Below, one piece after another: positions 33,651 through 38,235 of a stretch of DNA of 38,235 nucleotides (position 1 is the first letter of the stretch; each line of letters opens with the position of its first letter). The notes under the pieces were generated by a model that was given only the letters and a program-made list of their open reading frames with translations, was not told the DNA's origin and did not search any database. The stretch lies in NCBI GenBank assembly GCA_016209255.1, contig JACQWL010000596.1:1-38235 (forward strand), written 5' to 3'. This DNA is from Verrucomicrobiota bacterium (GTDB lineage Bacteria; Verrucomicrobiota; Verrucomicrobiia; Opitutales; Opitutaceae). Made by a program: the position numbers and the translations under genes.

Positions 33651-34358
33651 TCACCCGCGCAGCCGCAACTGCCACACGCCGAAAAACGCCTCATGAAAGA
33701 TCGTCAGGCTCATCTTTGAGGTCCCCGCAACCCGATCCACGAACACGATCGGGACCTCCACGAGTTTGAGCCCGCGCCGGTAGGCCGCATATTTCATTTC
33801 GATCAGAAACGCGTAGCCGACGAACTTCACCCGCTCGAGAGCGATCGCCGCCAGCGCATTGCGTCGATAGCAAATGAAGCCCGCCGTCGCATCGCGCACC
33901 GGCCACCACAGGATGAGCCGCACATAGAGCGACGCCATGCGGGACAGGATCCGGCGCCGCACGGACCAGTGCTTGATCTCGCCGCCGCGGACATAGCGGG
34001 ACCCCACGGCAACGTCCGCTCCGGCGTCGCAGGCCGCCCGCAATCGCGCCACGTCTGCCGGTGGATGGGAGAAGTCGGCGTCCATCTCCAGAATGAAGGC
34101 ATAGCTGCGCGCCAGCGCCCATCGGAATCCATGCAGGCACGCGTGGCCCAAGCCGCGCTTTCCTTCCCGGCGTTCGAGGAAGAGCCGCTCCGGAAATTCC
34201 GGCTGGAGGCGTGCGACGATTGCCGCCGTGCCGTCCGGCGAAGCGTCGTCCACCACGAGAACATCCACCGGCGGCTCCAGCCGGATCAGGGCGCGCACCA
34301 TCCGCTCGATATTCTCTTTTTCGTTGTAAGTGGGAATGACGACGAGGGAGTCAGACAT
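33651..34358 (-). CDS. Polyprenyl-phosphate mannose synthase-like glycosyltransferase (GT2)
   Basis: From ATG 34358 the product has 235 residues; the much longer open frame upstream is antisense-frame noise over the sulfatase gene. GT2 motifs: LVVIPTYNEKENIERMV, VVDDASPDGTAAIV, EGKRGLGHACLHGFRWALA, EMDADFSHPP with the D93-x-D95 metal site, VGSRYVRGGEIKHWSVRRR, FICYRRNAL and VPIVFVDRVAGTSKMS. This is the DPM1 type, which transfers mannose or another sugar from a nucleotide donor to a polyprenyl phosphate at the inner face of the membrane. There is no C-terminal membrane domain. The next gene, 15 bases on, encodes a TMTC-like protein that could use the product. Confidence 0.88.
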   Translation of the reverse strand: MSDSLVVIPTYNEKENIERMVRALIRLEPPVDVLVVDDASPDGTAAIVARLQPEFPERLFLERREGKRGLGHACLHGFRWALARSYAFILEMDADFSHPPADVARLRAACDAGADVAVGSRYVRGGEIKHWSVRRRILSRMASLYVRLILWWPVRDATAGFICYRRNALAAIALERVKFVGYAFLIEMKYAAYRRGLKLVEVPIVFVDRVAGTSKMSLTIFHEAFFGVWQLRLRG

Positions 34359-34444
34359 GGTCCGGCGCAGCAGACCCTGCCTACATTCAGGACCGGGAAT
34401 AATCAACCTTGCTGAAGGGAAACCGGATTCCCGGCGGGAGGGGA

Positions 34445-35884
34445 TTATTCGCGCAGTGGTGCCGCCGCCGCGTGTGCGCCCGGATCTTCGTTTGGCGTGC
34501 CCCGCCAGACGGGCGCGAGGTTCTTTTCGTTCCAGCGGTCCCACGACTGGCTGAGTTCGGTCACGAGTTCCGGGCGCTGCGCCGCCAGGTTGTTCCTTTC
34601 CCCGATGTCCTGCGCCAGGTCGTACAGCTGCCATCCGCTGTTGGACTTCGCCTCGAAATCGCGCCAGTCGACCAGTTTCCAGCGGCCGCGCCGGACGGCG
34701 CGTTGCGGACCGAAGCGCCAGTGCAACTCCGCATGGGGTGCGGTCGCAATCGAACCGGTGAGGTGCGGCCAGAGGTTCACGCCATCCAGTTCGCCGCCCG
34801 GCTTGACGCCGGCGAGGGCGCAGGCGGTGGGCAGCAGATCGAGCGCGATCACGCGTTGATCGTACGTCGTCCCGGCCGGCTGCCGGCCCGGCCAGACCAC
34901 GAAGAACGGCACACGGATGCCGCCCTCGAGGGTCTGGCCCTTGTCGCCGCGCAACGGCGTGTTGAGGGCGGTATTGTAGGCGAAGAACGGCTTCCGCCCG
35001 GAGCCGCCGTTGTCGCTGAGGAAAAAGATGAGCGTGTCTTTGTCGCGTCCCGTCTTCCGCAGGTGCGCGACGACGCGGCCCACGGCGTCGTCGAGGCCGA
35101 GGAGCAGCGAGAGATACCCCCGTCGCGCGGGATCCGTTGCGCTGGCGGGGAGGCGGTCGCGAAACTTGTCCGCGATCTCCAGTGGCGTGTGGACGGCGTT
35201 GTAGGCGAGGTACAAAAACCACGGCCGGGCCGCATGCCGATCGATGAAGCCAATCGCCTCGTCGGTGAAAAGGTCGGTGGTGTAGCCGTCGAGTTTTTGC
35301 ACCTCGCGGCCGCGGTAAATCAAGTCGTGCGAATGGGCGGAGCCGAACTTTGGCGCGGCCTCCTTGCGCAGGAGGTAATTGTGCCCGCCGACGAGGAAAC
35401 CGAAGTAGTCGTCGAAGCCGCGCGACTGCGGGTGGTGCGCCGGGCTGAACCCCTGGTGCCACTTCCCGATCAACCCCGTGGCGTAGCCGGCGGTGCGCAG
35501 GTGGTCGGCGATGGTTCGCTGGTCGAGCGGCAGGCCGAGTTTCGCCTCCTCGCCCACGTGCGGGTTGAACTCGTGGCCGAAGCGCGTCTGGTAGCGCCCG
35601 GTGAGGAACCCCGCGCGCGACGGGCTGCAATAGGGCGCCGAGACGTATCCATTCGTACAACGCACGCCGGCGGCGGCCAGCGCGTCGAGGTTGGGCGTGC
35701 GCACCTCGCCGCCGCCATGCACGCCAATGTCCGCGTAGCCCAGATCGTCAGCCAGGATGACCAGCACGTTGGGCTTGGCGCGGGGTTCCGCCTCCGCCGC
35801 GCGGACCGGAGCCGGCGCACCGGCGCTGGCCGGCAGAACGGCGGCGAGCATCAGGACGAAGAGCAAATGGAGCGAACGTCGCAT
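34445..35884 (-). CDS. Secreted Cys-type sulfatase
   Basis: ATG 35884 gives 479 residues with a signal peptide (RRSLHLLFVLMLAAVLPASA). Sulfatase features: NVLVILADDLGYADIG with the metal-binding D46-D47, the formylglycine motif C86-S-P-S-R90 (APYCSPSRAGFLTGRYQ), GLIGKWHQG, a second metal site LSDNGG and the C-terminal RGRWKLVDW. C86 must be oxidised to formylglycine by an FGE-type enzyme; the only SUMF1 gene in the window seems to lack one active cysteine, so activation probably relies on an enzyme elsewhere. It should remove sulfate esters from a glycan in the periplasm or outside. The longer frame upstream overlaps the permease gene and is not used. Confidence 0.9.
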   Translation of the reverse strand: MRRSLHLLFVLMLAAVLPASAGAPAPVRAAEAEPRAKPNVLVILADDLGYADIGVHGGGEVRTPNLDALAAAGVRCTNGYVSAPYCSPSRAGFLTGRYQTRFGHEFNPHVGEEAKLGLPLDQRTIADHLRTAGYATGLIGKWHQGFSPAHHPQSRGFDDYFGFLVGGHNYLLRKEAAPKFGSAHSHDLIYRGREVQKLDGYTTDLFTDEAIGFIDRHAARPWFLYLAYNAVHTPLEIADKFRDRLPASATDPARRGYLSLLLGLDDAVGRVVAHLRKTGRDKDTLIFFLSDNGGSGRKPFFAYNTALNTPLRGDKGQTLEGGIRVPFFVVWPGRQPAGTTYDQRVIALDLLPTACALAGVKPGGELDGVNLWPHLTGSIATAPHAELHWRFGPQRAVRRGRWKLVDWRDFEAKSNSGWQLYDLAQDIGERNNLAAQRPELVTELSQSWDRWNEKNLAPVWRGTPNEDPGAHAAAAPLRE

Positions 35885-35934
35885 GGGAAAGGATTCGCCG
35901 CAGCATGGCGGGCCTTCAATCACGGAACACGGCC

Positions 35935-38235
35935 TTATCCTTCTTTCAGGACAGCCATCGGATCGCGGGTCGCGGCCCGTCGCGCCGGCCACCATGTGGC
36001 GAGCAGCGCGGCGGCCGACAGCAGTACGCACGTGGCGCCCACCGTCAACCCATCGAGCGGATCCACGCCGTGGATCTGGTTTGCGAGGATGCGCATCGCC
36101 CCGAAGGAGCCGGCCAGGCCGAGGGCGAGGCCCAGTCCGAGCACACGGACGCCGTCCTTCAGGAACAGGCGCACCACTGCGCTGCCCGTCGCGCCGAGCG
36201 CCATGCGAATCGCGACCTCGCGTTCCCGCTGCTGCACAGCGTAGGCGGTGGTGCCGTAAATGCCGATCACGGCGAGCAGCGCGGTGAACGCGGCGAAACC
36301 GGCGAGCATCGCGGCGAGAAACTGGGCGCCGGCCAGTTGCCGGTTTTCGCTTGCGAGCGTTTGCGCGTCCGCGACGAGCACAAACGGATCGAGTTCGGCC
36401 ACCGTGGTGCGGACGCTCGCGAGCCAGAAGGCCGCGGATCGATCGGTGCGAAGTTGCAGCGAGGCGAATCGGCCCGGCGCCTGGAGAAACGGAAGGTAAA
36501 CGTCCTTCAAGTCCTCGTCGGAGTAGGTTTGCCGGACATCGCGCACCACGCCCACCACCGTCCGCCAGGCTCCGACGGGCGAGTCGGGGATCATCCGTTC
36601 GCCGGTGCGAATCCGCTGGCCGAGCGCGTTGCCCGCGGGCCACAATCGCCGCGCCAGCGTTTCGCTGATCACGGCGACGGGTTCGCTGCCGGGCCGGTCG
36701 GCGTTGGTGAAGCCGCGCCCATGTTTCACCTCGATGCGGAGCACGCCGAAGTGGCCGGCGCCGACGTGCAGGACACCGGCGGAAAGACCGGTGGTACCGA
36801 TGCCGTCGGCCTCGAGCGGTTGTTTGTGGTTTTCATAGAACGGTGGAAACGACGAACCCAGGGACATCGGCACATTCAACTGCGGGGCCAGTTGTTCGAT
36901 GAGCCGCGAGTAGAATCCTTGTAGCGTCGCCGGGTCCGGATACGTCCGGCCCGGCAAAACGATGCGCACGCGCACGAGGTGCTCCGGATCGTAGCCAAGA
37001 TCGGTGCGCACGAGATTCACGACGCTCCGGAGCATCAGTCCGCACCCAATGAGCAACACCAGCGAGCCGGCGACCTCGAACGCGATCAGTCCGGTGCGCA
37101 GCCGCCGCATGAAGGGGCCGTCGGTTCCGCTCATTCCCTCGCGCCGCAGCATGTCGGCCAGCCGGCGCTGCCACGGCGCCAGCAGCGGAGTGAACGCGAG
37201 CGCAAGCGTGATGACTGCGCCCAGGCCGCCGACGATCAGCAGCACCGTGGAATCGAGCGCGATGGCGGATGCGCCGGACGGGGCGGGCCGGCCGAGTTGG
37301 GTCTGGATCAGCGGTGCGAGCAGGCGAAGCGTGGCCGCCGTCAGCGCCAGCCCCGCCATCAGCGCGGCCGCGCAGATCAATCCCGTTTCGGCGGCGAGCA
37401 TCCGCACGAGGTGCCGGCGCTCGGCGCCGAGCGCAATGCGCACCGCCATCTCCTTTTGTCGTCGCATCGTGCGAAGCACTAGAAGCACCGCGACATTGGC
37501 GCACACCAGCGCCACCACGAGGACGGCGGCAATCGTGATGCCGGCAAGCACGGGCCGGATGGCCGCCACGTAGCGCGCGTGAACGGACTCGAGGTGTACG
37601 CCGGTCCAATTCGGGGGGAAATCGGAGCCCACCTGTTTCGCTGCCTCCGTGATCCGGCGCTCTGCGGCCGCGGCGGGAACGTCCTCGCGCAGGCCGACCA
37701 TGTATGTACGCACGGGTGACCGCAGCGGCACGAGGAGGTCGACCGTCGCATGGCTGTCGCGGCCAAACCAGAACCCGGGCGCCAGCACGCCGACGATGCG
37801 AAAAGCCGTGGCGGACCCACCCTGTTGCTCCGCATTCGCCCGGAACTGCCGCCCCACGATATCCGGATCCGAGCCAAAGCGATCGCGCCACAACGCGTGG
37901 CCGATCAGCGCGACCGGTTCTGCTCCCGCGTGGAATTCCTCGTCGGAGAATCCGCGCCCGATCACGGCGCGCACCCCGAGACCGCGGAGAAAGCCCGGCG
38001 AAACGCGGACCCCGCGTGCCGTCTGGGTGTAGCCGGCATCCGTCAGGTAGAATGTCTCGCCGGAGGTGGCGATGACGTCCTCAACCACGTCGCTGAGCGA
38101 CTGCCAGTCGAGCGCCGTCATCCCGCGCGGCTCGGCCGGTCCGGGCGGCGCATACATCACGTGATGGAGCCGGTGCGCGGAGGGATAGGGCAGCGAATGA
38201 AGCAGGTAGGCGTTGACCACCGCCAGCGTCGATGC
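35935..38235 (-). CDS. ABC transporter permease of the MacB/FtsX type, 5' partial
   Basis: The frame is open through the right edge (ASTLAVVNAYLLHSLPYPSA), so the N-terminus, with the first membrane helix, is missing. What is visible is over 760 residues: a first periplasmic MacB core domain (FSDEEFHAGAEPVALIGHAL, WRDRFGSDP), a first FtsX unit (ITIAAVLVVALVCANVAVLL, KEMAVRIALGAERRHLVRML), a second core domain (DRPGSEPVAVISETLARRLW) and a second FtsX unit (VIGIYGTTAYAVQQREREVA, IRMALGATGSAVVRLF), ending in TRDPMAVLKEG. This double-unit architecture is typical of large permeases in Acidobacteriota and Verrucomicrobiota, usually of unknown substrate. No ATPase gene is in view. Confidence 0.88.
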   Translation of the reverse strand, partial: ASTLAVVNAYLLHSLPYPSAHRLHHVMYAPPGPAEPRGMTALDWQSLSDVVEDVIATSGETFYLTDAGYTQTARGVRVSPGFLRGLGVRAVIGRGFSDEEFHAGAEPVALIGHALWRDRFGSDPDIVGRQFRANAEQQGGSATAFRIVGVLAPGFWFGRDSHATVDLLVPLRSPVRTYMVGLREDVPAAAAERRITEAAKQVGSDFPPNWTGVHLESVHARYVAAIRPVLAGITIAAVLVVALVCANVAVLLVLRTMRRQKEMAVRIALGAERRHLVRMLAAETGLICAAALMAGLALTAATLRLLAPLIQTQLGRPAPSGASAIALDSTVLLIVGGLGAVITLALAFTPLLAPWQRRLADMLRREGMSGTDGPFMRRLRTGLIAFEVAGSLVLLIGCGLMLRSVVNLVRTDLGYDPEHLVRVRIVLPGRTYPDPATLQGFYSRLIEQLAPQLNVPMSLGSSFPPFYENHKQPLEADGIGTTGLSAGVLHVGAGHFGVLRIEVKHGRGFTNADRPGSEPVAVISETLARRLWPAGNALGQRIRTGERMIPDSPVGAWRTVVGVVRDVRQTYSDEDLKDVYLPFLQAPGRFASLQLRTDRSAAFWLASVRTTVAELDPFVLVADAQTLASENRQLAGAQFLAAMLAGFAAFTALLAVIGIYGTTAYAVQQREREVAIRMALGATGSAVVRLFLKDGVRVLGLGLALGLAGSFGAMRILANQIHGVDPLDGLTVGATCVLLSAAALLATWWPARRAATRDPMAVLKEG

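Noticed and set aside
33651-35660. A 669-codon extension of the glycosyltransferase frame
   Set aside because: The extension is the Arg-rich off-frame reading of the sulfatase gene; GT2 motifs begin right after ATG 34358.
34445-36643. A 732-codon extension of the sulfatase frame
   Set aside because: It overlaps the permease gene and reads as Arg-rich noise; ATG 35884 is followed by a good signal peptide.
1-38235. CRISPR arrays, tRNA or rRNA genes, intact IS elements
   Set aside because: No regularly spaced repeats, no tRNA-like arms with CCA context, no rRNA segments and no transposase or integrase motifs were seen.

Overview
The window looks like a chromosomal segment of a GC-rich Verrucomicrobiota bacterium, most likely of the Opitutaceae. 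The evidence is the short omega subunit, four large TonB-dependent receptors (TBDRs) with carboxypeptidase-regulatory-like N-termini, Tat-exported Gfo/Idh/MocA, DUF6807 and SUMF1-type proteins, and a Cys-type sulfatase. This is family-level recognition by eye, with no database search.

Left edge (1-2990). The plus strand carries rpoZ and a uroporphyrinogen-decarboxylase-like methyltransferase, followed by a frameshifted secreted protein of unknown family. Between rpoZ and the methyltransferase lie a cloverleaf-like triple inverted repeat, a terminator-like hairpin and a possible 3' gene remnant. A second, minus-strand remnant faces the frameshifted gene. This is a scarred boundary next to the minus-strand accessory cluster.

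Main cluster (2993-24656, all minus, so transcription runs from right to left). An ECF sigma factor and a FecR anti-sigma factor overlap by 20 bases and are followed by a signalling TBDR with its own STN domain. Next come a Gfo/Idh/MocA oxidoreductase, a SUMF1 protein, a second TBDR without STN, DUF6807, a sialidase-fold protein, a three-module beta-helix protein and an acyl esterase. After a 338-base gap come a separate STN protein and its TBDR. The set reads as a polysaccharide utilisation locus: surface signalling, outer-membrane import and periplasmic cutting and de-acylation of an acylated, possibly uronate- or deoxysugar-rich glycan. The substrate cannot be named.

Second cluster (24823-31832, minus). 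A truncated and frameshifted FecR remnant is followed by an STN protein overlapping its TBDR, then two tandem Tat-exported proteins of the polysaccharide pyruvyl transferase family. TBDR plus exported PPT-like pair is the most unusual gene set here. The separate STN genes of both clusters share a conserved 60-base leader, so one sigma factor may serve both.

Right part (31869-38235, minus). A TMTC-like polytopic membrane protein with C-terminal TPRs is followed, 15 bases upstream in sequence, by a polyprenyl-phosphate mannose synthase-like glycosyltransferase, which suggests a lipid-linked sugar donor and its user. Then come a secreted sulfatase with an intact CSPSR motif and an ABC permease of the MacB/FtsX type that runs off the right edge. 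No tRNA, rRNA, CRISPR array or intact transposase was seen.
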